NCBI RefSeq assembly: GCF_011305995.1
Contig: NZ_CP049910.1
Coordinates: forward strand, 3,286,001 to 3,350,000
DNA: 64,000 nt
Reading direction: 5' to 3'
Origin: Diaphorobacter sp. HDW4A
GTDB lineage: Bacteria; Pseudomonadota; Gammaproteobacteria; Burkholderiales; Burkholderiaceae_C
Shown: positions 9,753-18,749 of the stretch, piece after piece
Layout of the letters: each line of letters begins with the position of its first letter
How positions within the stretch are numbered: position 1 is the first letter of the stretch
Translations under genes and position numbers: made by a program
Notes under the pieces: generated by a model
What the model was told of the DNA's origin: nothing
The model's input: the letters and a program-made list of their open reading frames with translations, nothing else
Database searches by the model: none

Positions 9753-9765
9753 TGACTGGCAGTCA
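9753..9765. promoter_or_regulatory. Palindrome TGACTG-g-CAGTCA upstream of the repeat protein
   Basis: A perfect 6+1+6 inverted repeat lies about 35 bases before the ATG of the next gene, in or near the expected promoter. It may be an operator; no regulator gene is adjacent. Confidence 0.35.
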
Positions 9766-9799
9766 TACGAATACACAGAGAAAAAAGAGAAGGACAAGC

Positions 9800-12163
9800 A
9801 TGGGTGCAACGGATCGAATCGCCGCTGGCTTGCTGCGCGCGCATTGGTGGGTGGGGTTGTTTCTTTGCATGGCGCTGCTCGCCAACGCCAATGCGAGAAA
9901 CATTCTGGTGCTCTCGACCAATTCTCAACTGGGCGTTTCGCCAGATTCCGTTGATTCGGTGAATAATGAAATCATCGAATTCACTGCCCCCGGCGATAAC
10001 GTCTCACACCTGAGCACGATGCAAACGCCGGGAACTCTGACGCAAGCCTATTTCACCGCCGGAAACTTTGATCTGGTGCTGGTGAACCGGCTGGCCTATG
10101 CGTTTGATCCGGGCAATGCTCAAGTCCTTAGCGACGCAATGCAGAACCGTTGGGCAGATGCTTTTGCGCTGTTTTATGACACAGGCGGCGCAAGCGACGG
10201 CGCTGCGGCGACGGATCTGATCAATGTCTTGCAGACTGCAGCCGGCATCACAGTTTCTGCCAGCGCTCCAATCGGTTATGACACTCCGCTGGCGCTCAAT
10301 ACCAACTCCGTATATGCCAGCAATTTCGGTGGTGCGCAGCAGGTGCGTGGGGGATATTTCTTCTACATGAACAATGTGCCGGCGGCCAATGTGCTCTTTG
10401 TTCAAAATGGCGATCCAATGCCGCTGAATGGAACGCTGGTCAACAACGTCTACACGGTTGTGATTCCCGGCTCGCAGTCCTATTCAGGCAAAGGAGCGTG
10501 CATCGCCGCGAGTGCGGACATAAGCATGTTCGAATTCCGCAACTACTTCGGTGGCGACAACGGTATCGGAAATCCCAACAACACTGGTCTCACCAACCAA
10601 GGCAAGCTGCGCCCCGCCTTCACCGCGCTGCTGTCCACCGGTGGCGGGTGCTGGACTCCCGTTGTCTCCAAAACCTTCACGCCTGTGAGCGTGACTCCGG
10701 GCGGCGTTTCCACACTCACCATCAACGTCGCCGGTATTCCTCAAGGCGATACCACCGGAGTGAGCATTTCCGACACGCTGCCGGCCCCCTTGATCATCGC
10801 GGACAACTCTGCCTCCCACAACTGCGGCGCAGCTCAATTGACGGCAGCTGCGGGCACAAACTCCATCACCCTCACGGGTGGCACTGCCCCCCCGGCTGGC
10901 TGCTCCGTGACCGTGAAGGTGCAATGGCCAATCGCCAACATCAATGACTGCGTAGCGCCAAATAACGTGCGCACCAACACCATCACACCCGGAGCAGGAG
11001 CAGGCTTCTCCACGGACCAGGGCCAATTCAACAACCCTGCCACCGCGCAACTCACATGCACGGCTGGCTCGATCACCGTTGCCAAGAACGTTGCATGGCA
11101 ACCGGGCTCCGTGGTCAGCGATTTGAGCGCAATGCAATTCGGCATGGACGTGGCTTGCACCAGCGATACCAATCAGGTGATGCCTGCCAAGACCACCAAC
11201 GTGGCAGTCGACACAGCTGGAAGCGGTTCAACCCCGGTTGCTCCCGTGGTGCCAAACGGTTCATGCGTCGTGACGGAAACCATCCGCCCTTCGGCTCCAG
11301 CCAATCATGAATGGGTGGAAACCACGCTGCCGAGCACTACGCAGACCATGCAGGCCGCGCCCGCTGTCACCACAGCCAATATCACGAACACCCTGCGGCG
11401 CAGCCTCACATCCATTGCGCTGAACAAGAACGTAACCGGTTGGCCGGCAACCGGTACAGGCGGCGGTGTCTTCCATTTCACAGCCGACTGCGGTACCGAC
11501 GGGCAGCATGCCGGATCAGTGATGCTCGCAGCGAATGGCAGTGGTACAGGAAGCATCGCCAACGTTCCACAAGGTGCGAGTTGTACGATCAACGAAGACC
11601 CATCCCTGCCCACACCACCCCAGAACTACATTTGGGGAGCCTTGCCAGCGCCGCAGACGATTGCTGATGTGCAGCCTGGTGGTCCACCTGCGTCCTTCAA
11701 CAACACCCTTTCGCGTCTTCTGATGACCATGGGATTGACCAAGACGGTGACTGGTGGTCCAAGCGCGGGCGTCACCGGCACCTTCAATTTCATTGCCAAT
11801 TGCGGTGTTGATGGCTCGTTCACGGGAGCGGTGGCGTTGAATGCAGCCAGTAGCGGTACAGGATCGATCACAAGCGTTCCGATGGGGGCAAGCTGCGCGA
11901 TTGGTGAGCAGCCTTCGCTTCCCGCAGCTCCGGATGGCTATGTCTGGGGTGCCTTGCCCGCCGACCAATCGATCAACCCGGTGCAGACCACCAGCAGCGC
12001 AAGCTTTGAGAACAAGCTGAACAAAACCGCACCGATTGCGGCAACGCCAGTTCCAACGGTCCGCGAAGGGGCGCTAGTGTTGTTGAGCATCGTGCTGGCG
12101 GGGTTTGCCATGTTCCGATTGCGCCGCGGGCGCACAAACCCAGCAGCGATGACAGTGCACTGA
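9800..12163 (+). CDS. Secreted repeat protein with DUF7933/DUF11- and DUF5979-like domains and IPTL-CTERM-like tail
   Basis: This is a large exported protein (about 787 aa) of unknown function. A signal peptide spans residues ~1-33 (hydrophobic WWVGLFLCMALLANANA). Residues ~40-280 form an unassigned N-terminal domain. Around 285-375 there is a DUF11/DUF7933-type beta-sandwich (FTPVSVTPGGVSTLTINVAG). Two ~105-residue tandem repeats (11399-11715 and 11716-12020) share the pattern KxVTGxP...FxFxAxCG...GSGTGSI..VPxGASCxI..PSLP.....Y.WGALP, resembling DUF5979. The C-terminus, from about residue 750, has V-P-T-V-R-E-G-A-L-V-L-L, a hydrophobic helix and an R-L-R-R-G-R cluster. That is the layout of an IPTL-CTERM sorting tail. 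It was started at the ATG with AGAAGGA upstream. It is probably cell-surface or matrix-associated, by analogy with such proteins. Confidence 0.82.
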   Translation: MGATDRIAAGLLRAHWWVGLFLCMALLANANARNILVLSTNSQLGVSPDSVDSVNNEIIEFTAPGDNVSHLSTMQTPGTLTQAYFTAGNFDLVLVNRLAYAFDPGNAQVLSDAMQNRWADAFALFYDTGGASDGAAATDLINVLQTAAGITVSASAPIGYDTPLALNTNSVYASNFGGAQQVRGGYFFYMNNVPAANVLFVQNGDPMPLNGTLVNNVYTVVIPGSQSYSGKGACIAASADISMFEFRNYFGGDNGIGNPNNTGLTNQGKLRPAFTALLSTGGGCWTPVVSKTFTPVSVTPGGVSTLTINVAGIPQGDTTGVSISDTLPAPLIIADNSASHNCGAAQLTAAAGTNSITLTGGTAPPAGCSVTVKVQWPIANINDCVAPNNVRTNTITPGAGAGFSTDQGQFNNPATAQLTCTAGSITVAKNVAWQPGSVVSDLSAMQFGMDVACTSDTNQVMPAKTTNVAVDTAGSGSTPVAPVVPNGSCVVTETIRPSAPANHEWVETTLPSTTQTMQAAPAVTTANITNTLRRSLTSIALNKNVTGWPATGTGGGVFHFTADCGTDGQHAGSVMLAANGSGTGSIANVPQGASCTINEDPSLPTPPQNYIWGALPAPQTIADVQPGGPPASFNNTLSRLLMTMGLTKTVTGGPSAGVTGTFNFIANCGVDGSFTGAVALNAASSGTGSITSVPMGASCAIGEQPSLPAAPDGYVWGALPADQSINPVQTTSSASFENKLNKTAPIAATPVPTVREGALVLLSIVLAGFAMFRLRRGRTNPAAMTVH

Positions 12164-12199
12164 ACAAGGGGCATATGGTTGCACCGATATGATTGCCGC

Positions 12200-13252
12200 A
12201 TGCATCCATCGCCCGTCTCCGCACCTGAATCTGTCCTTATCCCCTTCGATGAGCTGCGATCCCTATTGCAGCAGATCTTCGAGCGCCACGGCACCAGCAC
12301 CAACGTTGCGGCAATCCTTGCCGACAACTGCGCCACAGCTCAACGTGACGGGGCCCTGAGTCACGGCATTTTCCGCATTCCAGGGTATGTCTCCACACTC
12401 AAGAGCGGCTGGGTCGATGGCAAGGCAACGCCCATCGTTGACGACAAAGCGCCCGGTTTCATCGCTGTTGATGCGGCAAATGGTTTTGCTCAACCGGCGC
12501 TGATGGCTGCTCGCAATCTGTTGATTGCCAAGGCGCGCAGCAATGGCATTGCGCTGCTGGCGATTCGGCGCTCGCACCACTTTGCAGCCTTGTGGCCGGA
12601 TGTGGAGCCGCTGGCGCGTGATGAAGGGCTGGTGGCCATCACGGTAGTCAACAGCATGGCTTGTGTGGTGCCGAGTGGCGGGCGATCGGCACTGTTCGGC
12701 ACCAATCCGATTGCGTTTGCCGCGCCGCGTGCGGGTAGCGAGCCGCTGGTGTTTGATCTGGCGACAAGTGCGATTGCGCATGGCGATATCCAGATTGCTG
12801 CGCGTGCCGGGCATTCTGTGCCACAAGGCTACGGCGTGGACAAGCATGGGCAGCACACGACCGAGCCGCAGGAGATTCTGGATGGCGGCGCGCTGCTCCC
12901 ATTTGGTGGCGAGCATGGTGCGCACAAGGGCTCGGCGCTGTCAATGATGGTAGAGGTGTTGGCGGCGGCGCTCACGGGTGGGAATTTTTCTTTCGAGTTC
13001 GACATGCGCACGCACCCCGGCGCGCAGACACCGTATACCGGACAGCTCATCATCGCCATCGACCCCAGCCTCACATCCGGACAGAACTTTGCGGATCGCT
13101 GCGAAACGCTGATCGCCGCCATGAGCGATGCGGGCCAATCACGTCTGCCCGGAACACGCCGTTACGAACAGCGCAAGCTTTCGATGGAACATGGCGTACC
13201 CGTCGATGTCGCGCGCTGGCGCGAACTGCTGCAACTTGCCGAAGGCCAGTAG
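12200..13252 (+). CDS. Ldh-family oxidoreductase (malate/ureidoglycolate/pyrroline-carboxylate reductase type)
   Basis: This is a NAD(P)H-dependent oxidoreductase of the malate/L-lactate dehydrogenase type II fold, about 350 aa. RDGALSHGIFRIPGY, RRSHHFAALW, FGTNPIAFAAP and GAHKGSALSMMVEVLAAALTGG are hallmark segments. The HGIFRI and HKGSAL motifs resemble delta-1-piperideine/pyrroline-2-carboxylate reductases (DpkA), used in proline, hydroxyproline or D-lysine breakdown, but other activities occur in this family. No clear ribosome site precedes the ATG; an upstream TTG 21 bases earlier is less likely. It stands alone, 36 bases after the repeat protein. Confidence 0.87.
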   Translation: MHPSPVSAPESVLIPFDELRSLLQQIFERHGTSTNVAAILADNCATAQRDGALSHGIFRIPGYVSTLKSGWVDGKATPIVDDKAPGFIAVDAANGFAQPALMAARNLLIAKARSNGIALLAIRRSHHFAALWPDVEPLARDEGLVAITVVNSMACVVPSGGRSALFGTNPIAFAAPRAGSEPLVFDLATSAIAHGDIQIAARAGHSVPQGYGVDKHGQHTTEPQEILDGGALLPFGGEHGAHKGSALSMMVEVLAAALTGGNFSFEFDMRTHPGAQTPYTGQLIIAIDPSLTSGQNFADRCETLIAAMSDAGQSRLPGTRRYEQRKLSMEHGVPVDVARWRELLQLAEGQ

Positions 13253-13315
13253 CGGCGACATATTTTCGGCGCATATTCAACTCCATCTGCAGCCTCTTCA
13301 TTCCAACCGCAGCCA

Positions 13316-14923
13316 ATGCCAACGAACGCTATCCACACAGCAACGCACAGCACCCACCCTTTTCATCTGACGAGCAAGGGCGTTCGCCTTTCGCTTGGCG
13401 TGGCGTGCCTGCTGTCGCTGTTCGGCTGCGGCCTGCCGCCGCTCGAAGGCCGTAGCGTCTCGCACGCGTTGTCCGCCGAAGAGTCGGCGCAGACCCGGCT
13501 CGGGAGAGCGGTGGAGCCCGAGTTGCAGGCGCATCCAGGCACCACGGGAATTCACCCGCTGGAAGATCCGCACGATGCATTTTCTGCACGCACCCTGCTG
13601 GCCCGCGCCGCTGAGCGCACGCTGGATGTGCAGTACTACATCTGGCACAACGACATCACCGGCACCATGCTGCTGGGCGAATTGCTCACGGCAGCTGAAC
13701 GCGGCGTGCGGGTGCGCATGTTGATCGACGATGTCGGCACCTCGGGCCTCGATACTGAACTGGCCGCGATGGCCGCGCACAAGAACATCGAGGTACGCCT
13801 GTTCAACCCGATGACGATTCGCAAGCCCAAGATGCTCAGCTACGTCATCTCGCCCAAGCGCGCCAATCGGCGCATGCACAACAAGTCGTTCACGGTGGAC
13901 AACCAGGCCACCATCATCGGCGGACGCAATGTGGGCGATGAATACTTTGGTGCCACCGATGGCAAGCTGTTCGCCGATCTCGACGTGCTCGCCATCGGTC
14001 CCGTGGCCAAGGATGTGTCAGCCCAGTTCGATGCCTATTGGAAGAGCGCCAGCGCCTACCAAGCACAAGATCTGCTGCCCGCCCCCAAGCCCGGTGATCT
14101 GGAGCAACTCAAGAGCATCGCAGCTGAACTGATGCAATCTCCGCGCGCATCGGAGTTTGCGCAGAGCATCAAGCAAAGCCCTTTCGTCGCCAAGCTCATG
14201 GACCGCACCTTGCCGTTGCAGTGGGTGCAGGTGAAGATGGTGACCGACGACCCCGCCAAGGGTCTCGGCAAAGCACCGCGTGAGCATCTGTTGCTCCCGC
14301 AACTGGAAAAGGCGCTGGGAAAGATCGACACGAGCGTCGATCTTGTGTCGGCGTACTTCGTTCCCGGTCAGGGTGGTGTGGACGCCTTCGGCAAGCTCGC
14401 TAGCGAAGGCGTGAAGGTACGCGTTCTCACCAACGCCATCGAAGCCACCGATGTTCCCGCCGTGCATGCGGGCTACGCCAAACGCCGCAAAGACTTGCTT
14501 GAATGCGGCGTCACGCTATATGAAATGCGCAGCCTCGTCCCGACCTATGCGGGACAGCATGAGAAGCGCTTCTTCCAGCGCTTCGGTAGCTCGGGCGCGA
14601 GCCTGCATGCCAAAACCTTCGCCGTCGACGGCAAGCGCCTGTTCGTCGGCTCGTTCAACTTCGATCCACGCTCGGCGCATCTCAACACCGAACTGGGCTT
14701 TCTCATCGACAGCCCGGAACTGGCGCAACAACTCGTCCACGTGTTCGACAAGGAGGTGCCCCGGGTTTCGTACCGCGTCGAACGGAACAAAGACGGCGAT
14801 TTGCAGTGGGTGAGCGGTATGGGCACGAACACCACTGTCTACACCAAAGAGCCACACACCACCTGGTGGAGCCGGGGGATGGTGCGATTTCTGGGATGGC
14901 TGCCGATAGAGTGGTTGTTGTAG
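13316..14923 (+). CDS. Phospholipase D-family lipoprotein, cardiolipin synthase C-like
   Basis: This is a phospholipase D superfamily protein of 535 aa with two HxKx4D motifs: HNKSFTVD starting at His188 and HAKTFAVD at His431. The size and spacing resemble ClsC (YmdC), which makes cardiolipin from phosphatidylglycerol and phosphatidylethanolamine. The N-terminus ends in a lipobox-like SLFGC, so it may be a lipoprotein, which is unlike the cytoplasmic-face ClsC of E. coli. Substrate assignment is by family only. No clear ribosome-binding site was seen. Confidence 0.88.
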   Translation: MPTNAIHTATHSTHPFHLTSKGVRLSLGVACLLSLFGCGLPPLEGRSVSHALSAEESAQTRLGRAVEPELQAHPGTTGIHPLEDPHDAFSARTLLARAAERTLDVQYYIWHNDITGTMLLGELLTAAERGVRVRMLIDDVGTSGLDTELAAMAAHKNIEVRLFNPMTIRKPKMLSYVISPKRANRRMHNKSFTVDNQATIIGGRNVGDEYFGATDGKLFADLDVLAIGPVAKDVSAQFDAYWKSASAYQAQDLLPAPKPGDLEQLKSIAAELMQSPRASEFAQSIKQSPFVAKLMDRTLPLQWVQVKMVTDDPAKGLGKAPREHLLLPQLEKALGKIDTSVDLVSAYFVPGQGGVDAFGKLASEGVKVRVLTNAIEATDVPAVHAGYAKRRKDLLECGVTLYEMRSLVPTYAGQHEKRFFQRFGSSGASLHAKTFAVDGKRLFVGSFNFDPRSAHLNTELGFLIDSPELAQQLVHVFDKEVPRVSYRVERNKDGDLQWVSGMGTNTTVYTKEPHTTWWSRGMVRFLGWLPIEWLL

Positions 14924-15022
14924 CGCCCGAACCAGCCCATTGCTGCTCATTTGAAGAAGATAGTCCCATCACGCACGCTGTGTCGCGGACGTGATAGCTG
15001 ACGAAGCAAGGTTTGAAAATAA

Positions 15023-15034
15023 TTCGCATGCGAA
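15023..15034. promoter_or_regulatory. Palindromic operator candidate TTCGCATGCGAA
   Basis: A perfect 12-base palindrome in AT-rich context ends about 20 bases before the start of the MarR gene. MarR proteins commonly bind such sites at their own promoter, so autoregulation is likely. Confidence 0.5.
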
Positions 15035-15055
15035 ATAAATTCCAACCCCTCCGTC

Positions 15056-15520
15056 ATGTCCAGACTCCCACGTTTCATACACCTGCTGAACAGCGCCCAA
15101 CGTCGCCTGCAGTTACGCGTAGCTTCCGAGCAGGCTAACGCTGCAGCTGACGCCAGCAGCGCCCCCTCACCCGCTCAGGCCGGAGTGCTGTTCAGTCTTG
15201 CCAAGCAGGATGGCACCACCATGGGTGCCCTGTCGCAAGCGCTGGATCTCGTGCCATCCGCCGTATCGGGACTGGTCCAGCGCATGGAGGCGCTGGGCTG
15301 GGTGCAGCGCAAGTCCTGCGAACTCGATGCACGCACGCAGCGCGTGTGGCTGTTGCCCACAGGTCGCGAGCAATTGCCCGCCCTGCACTCCGCACTCAAG
15401 CGCATCAACGCCGATCTGTCGCGCGGTTTCACCACCGAAGAGTTGGAGGTTGTCAGCCGCTGGCTGTCGCACGTTCAAAGCCTGCCGATTTCCACATCAC
15501 CCCAACCGCGCAAGGCTTGA
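15056..15520 (+). CDS. MarR-family transcriptional regulator
   Basis: This is a winged-helix MarR/DUF24-like repressor of 154 aa. The recognition region MGALSQALDLVPSAVSGLVQRMEALGWVQR and the wing D-A-R-T-Q-R-V-W-L-L are typical. The hydrolase gene follows after only three bases, so the two form an operon and the hydrolase is the likely target. A TTCGCATGCGAA palindrome just upstream is a candidate operator. The ligand is unknown. Confidence 0.9.
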   Translation: MSRLPRFIHLLNSAQRRLQLRVASEQANAAADASSAPSPAQAGVLFSLAKQDGTTMGALSQALDLVPSAVSGLVQRMEALGWVQRKSCELDARTQRVWLLPTGREQLPALHSALKRINADLSRGFTTEELEVVSRWLSHVQSLPISTSPQPRKA

Positions 15521-15523
15521 AGC

Positions 15524-16429
15524 ATGAACGCCACCACCGCATCCGCCCAAGCGTCGCCGCAAGCCGTCCAGCTCACCTGCCAAGACGGCCAGGTGCTATC
15601 AGGTCAGTTCCTCGCGGCATCCAACCACACGTGCGCGCAGTTGCCCGTGCTGATCGCTCCGGCTACCGGCGTCAAACAACATTTCTATCTACGGTTCGCG
15701 CGTTGGCTAGCGGAACAAGGGCATGCGGTATTGCTGTTCGACTACCGCGGCGTCGGGCTGTCACTGCAGGGCCCACTTGCCCAATGCAAGGCAAGCCTGA
15801 GCGAATGGGGTCAACAGGATCAGGCGGCGGCGGTGAACTGGCTGCTCCAACACACCGGTGCCGAGCAGCTCATTCTCGTGGGTAACAGCGCCGGAGCCCA
15901 GATGCTGGGCCTGCTCCCCAACCACGCCAGCATCGCGCGCGTGGTGGGAGTTTCATCTTCCAGCGGGTGGTTCGGCGGCATGCCACGGGGCTTTTCGATC
16001 AAAGCGCGCTTTGGCCTGCGCTGCGTCGTTCCATTGGGTGTGCGGCTGCTGGGATACGCGCCCACCTCTTTTCTGGGCCTGGGCGAAAACCTGCCCGCCA
16101 AGGTTGGACTGCAATGGGGCGAATGGTGTGCTGCTGGAGGTTATGCCACCAATGCGGTAAGGCAGCATCCCGAGCAGGATTTCCACGCGCAGGTGCGAAT
16201 GCCCATAACGATTCTCTACGCGAGCGACGACAGCATCGCGACGACCGCCACCGTGCAGGATCTCCTGCGCACTTTTCCCAAGGCGCCAAGCCAATCGATT
16301 CAGATTCGCCCGCAAGACCATGGGCTCAAGGACCTCGGCCACCTGAACTGGTTCCGGCAGTCCCATCAGGCAATGTGGCCGTTGATGTACCGGGCAATCA
16401 ACGGGCACCAGATGCAGCCAGAAGACTAA
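15524..16429 (+). CDS. Alpha/beta hydrolase
   Basis: This is a serine alpha/beta hydrolase of 301 aa without a signal peptide. The nucleophile elbow is G-N-S122-A-G, and PVLIAPATGVKQHFYLRFARWL and FDYRGVGLS are the typical strand and oxyanion regions of the predicted-hydrolase COG4757-like group. The late Asp (YASDD) and His (DHGLKDLGHLNW) could complete the triad. It is paired with the upstream MarR gene. The substrate cannot be read from sequence; an ester or lactone is plausible. Confidence 0.88.
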   Translation: MNATTASAQASPQAVQLTCQDGQVLSGQFLAASNHTCAQLPVLIAPATGVKQHFYLRFARWLAEQGHAVLLFDYRGVGLSLQGPLAQCKASLSEWGQQDQAAAVNWLLQHTGAEQLILVGNSAGAQMLGLLPNHASIARVVGVSSSSGWFGGMPRGFSIKARFGLRCVVPLGVRLLGYAPTSFLGLGENLPAKVGLQWGEWCAAGGYATNAVRQHPEQDFHAQVRMPITILYASDDSIATTATVQDLLRTFPKAPSQSIQIRPQDHGLKDLGHLNWFRQSHQAMWPLMYRAINGHQMQPED

Positions 16430-16430
16430 G

Positions 16431-17387
16431 TCACGTCAACGCCTGCTCAAACAACTGCGCCAACTGCAGCACCTGCGATTGCCGACTCTTGCAATGCTGC
16501 AGCAGCGCCATTGACGGCAGCGCGGGCAAGGCGCGCGCCTCCGCAACATCCAGCATGCGCACATGCGCTGGCAGGCCCAGCGAGGTACGCACGCCAATCC
16601 CCAATCCCGAAGCCACAGCCGCCCACGAAGCAGCGAGACTGGCGCTTGAAAACGCGTTGCGCCACGGGACTCCATGGCGATTCAAAATCTGCGTAACCAA
16701 ATTGCGCATGGGACAAGGCTCGCTGAGCATCACCAGCGGCAGGGCCTGCCAGGCGTTCTCGGCAGCCGAGGCCTTGCATTTGCTCCTTCCGTTCGCAACC
16801 AGCGGCCACCAGATCTGTTCACGCAGATCGATGCCCGAGGTCCCGGACGGCACGATCCAGTGCAAAGGCAGGGTGGCAAGCACACGGACGCCCGACGGCG
16901 GATCGGCCCGGCGTATCCCGCCAAGATCCCACACCAACGCCAGATCCAGCGCCCCACTTTCGTATTGCGCGAGCAGTTCCTGACTTTTGCCCGCACTCAC
17001 CTGAATCTGCACACGCGGATGCGCACGCGCAAAGCGCCCCAGAACCGAAGGAAGAATGTTTTCCGCAAAGTCTTCCGGCAGCCCAAGACGCACGATGCCT
17101 TGAAGCTCGCTCGCGCGCACCGCAGCGACCGCCTCGTCATTGAGCTCCAGCAACCGGTGCGCGTAGGCCAGCATCGCGTGCCCCGCCTCGGTCAATTCAA
17201 GCCCCCTGCCCGCCTTGCGCAACAGCGGGGTGCCGGCCTGCATCTCCAGCTTCTTGAGTTGTGCGCTCACGGCCGATGTGGAGCGGCCCAGCTTGTCCGC
17301 TGCCTGCGCAAAGCTGCCTACGGCGATGCCGGTGGCGAAACTGCGCAGCACGTCGATGTCGAGATTGGTATGCGACATGGAATCCAA
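16431..17387 (-). CDS. LysR-family transcriptional regulator
   Basis: This is a LysR regulator of 318 aa with an N-terminal winged helix (SFAQAADKLGRSTSAVSAQLKKLE) and a substrate-binding domain. The first ATG is used because AGGA lies seven bases before it; a second ATG three codons later is the alternative. It is divergent from an MFS transporter gene, its probable target, and ends one base from the convergent hydrolase gene. The shared upstream region holds a 13-base direct repeat. Confidence 0.92.
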   Translation of the reverse strand: MDSMSHTNLDIDVLRSFATGIAVGSFAQAADKLGRSTSAVSAQLKKLEMQAGTPLLRKAGRGLELTEAGHAMLAYAHRLLELNDEAVAAVRASELQGIVRLGLPEDFAENILPSVLGRFARAHPRVQIQVSAGKSQELLAQYESGALDLALVWDLGGIRRADPPSGVRVLATLPLHWIVPSGTSGIDLREQIWWPLVANGRSKCKASAAENAWQALPLVMLSEPCPMRNLVTQILNRHGVPWRNAFSSASLAASWAAVASGLGIGVRTSLGLPAHVRMLDVAEARALPALPSMALLQHCKSRQSQVLQLAQLFEQALT

Positions 17388-17392
17388 TCATC

Positions 17393-17436
17393 CTGATTTT
17401 CAAAACCATTTGAACAGAATTATCTGATTTTCAAAA
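17393..17436. repeat. 13-bp direct repeat CTGATTTTCAAAA, 31-bp period
   Basis: Two exact copies begin at 17393 and 17424, exactly 31 bases apart (about three helical turns), between the divergent LysR and MFS genes. Same-face spacing suggests binding sites for the LysR protein. The second copy runs into the possible ATG at 17436, which favours the later transporter start. Confidence 0.5.
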
Positions 17437-17489
17437 TGATTTTCCCTCCTCACACTGAGCACATCCGCTACTTTCGCGCTCAGACAATC

Positions 17490-18743
17490 ATGCCCAGCTC
17501 CACATCGCCATGCCGACCTCAACAAAGCCACAGTGCCACTCCGCGCATCGCCACCCGCTGGAAAGTGCTTGCCGCAGGAACACTCGCCAACACGGCTTTC
17601 TCGGTGGTCATCAATGGCCTTCCACTCACCGCGATTCTGATGCGCACCAGCTACTCCCTCGACAATGCCTCGCTCGCGCTGGCGCTGGGCCTGATGGGTC
17701 TGGGCATTGCACTCAGCGAACTTCCCTGGGGCATGCTGACCGATGCCTGGGGTGATCGGCCGGTGCTGCTTACGGGCTTGTTCAGCACGGTGGGGGTGCT
17801 CGCCGTCATGGCTTTTGAGGTCGTGCCGCACGATGGCGTCACGCCTTCGTTTGCAGTACTTTGCGGTGCCATGTTGATCGTCGGGTTGATGGGCGGAAGC
17901 GTGAACGGATCCAGCGGCCGCGCCATCATGAGCTGGTTTGCCGCCAACGAACGCGGTCTGGCGATGAGCATTCGACAGACCGCCATTCCACTGGGCGGGG
18001 CGCTCGCGGCATTGTCGATGCCATGGCTTGCAGCGACCTACGGCTTTGGTACCCTGTTTGGAACACTGGCGGCTTTCAATGCGCTCGCTGCGATTCTGGT
18101 GTGGGCATGGGTGCGTCAGCCTGACGTTGCAGCAACCGCGCATCAGCGCGAAGCGCGAGCCGATCAGTCCATGCCGCCAAGTGCACTGCGAAGCCCTACC
18201 GTGTGGCGCATATCAATGGGCATTGGCCTGCTCTGCGCGCCGCAATTCGCCATTCTGATTTTCGGAACGGTGTTTCTGCACGATGCCGCGCATGTGTCGA
18301 TGACGGGCATTGCCATCGCGATGGCGACCTTGCAAATCGGCGCCATGGTGATGCGTGTCTGGAGCGGCCGATGGACCGACCAGCGCGGCAATCGCATTGA
18401 ATACCTGCGCGCCTGTGCTGGACTCAGCGCCGCACTGTTTGCCGTGCTTGCGATGGCCGTGACGCTTGGCCTTAGTGGAACCTCGCTCGCCGTGTGGATG
18501 GCGGTTGCAGGCATCTGCGTCTCTGCATGGCACGGCGTGGCCTATGCCGAGCTTGCCACCCGTGCAGGCGCGCCGCGCGCGGGCACAGCGCTCGGGCTTT
18601 GCAACACACTGGTTTTTTTGGCCAACTTCGCTACGCCGCAAGCAGTCGCCCAATGGCTACCCGAGCCCGGCTGGAGCGCTGTCTGGTGGATGTGTGCAGC
18701 CACCGCGCTGATCGCTTTGCCGCTGATTGCGGCGAAGAAGTGA
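17490..18743 (+). CDS. MFS transporter
   Basis: This is a major facilitator superfamily permease with about 12 hydrophobic segments in ~417 aa. The loop 2-3 signature appears as GMLTDAWGDRPVLLTG, and the charged loop after helix 8 as RVWSGRWTDQRGNR. The substrate is unknown. The start is a choice: ATG at 17436 would add 18 residues but lies inside the repeated element, and neither start has a strong ribosome site. It is divergent from the LysR gene and ends six bases from the convergent efflux gene. Confidence 0.85.
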   Translation: MPSSTSPCRPQQSHSATPRIATRWKVLAAGTLANTAFSVVINGLPLTAILMRTSYSLDNASLALALGLMGLGIALSELPWGMLTDAWGDRPVLLTGLFSTVGVLAVMAFEVVPHDGVTPSFAVLCGAMLIVGLMGGSVNGSSGRAIMSWFAANERGLAMSIRQTAIPLGGALAALSMPWLAATYGFGTLFGTLAAFNALAAILVWAWVRQPDVAATAHQREARADQSMPPSALRSPTVWRISMGIGLLCAPQFAILIFGTVFLHDAAHVSMTGIAIAMATLQIGAMVMRVWSGRWTDQRGNRIEYLRACAGLSAALFAVLAMAVTLGLSGTSLAVWMAVAGICVSAWHGVAYAELATRAGAPRAGTALGLCNTLVFLANFATPQAVAQWLPEPGWSAVWWMCAATALIALPLIAAKK

Positions 18744-18749
18744 GCGTGT

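Larger units (their letters stand above)
9427..9799. other. 373-base non-coding gap with hairpins and palindromes
   Basis: I see no convincing gene here. Just after the ggt stop there is an imperfect hairpin (CACC and ATGCT pairing with AGCAT and GGTG, 9441-9465). Next comes a perfect 10-base stem-loop (9513-9540), then AT-richer sequence with GATTG/CAATC (9718-9734) and TGACTG-g-CAGTCA (9753-9765) inverted repeats ahead of the next gene. The first half may end ggt transcription and the second half probably holds the promoter of the repeat protein. No T-tract follows either hairpin. Confidence 0.6.
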
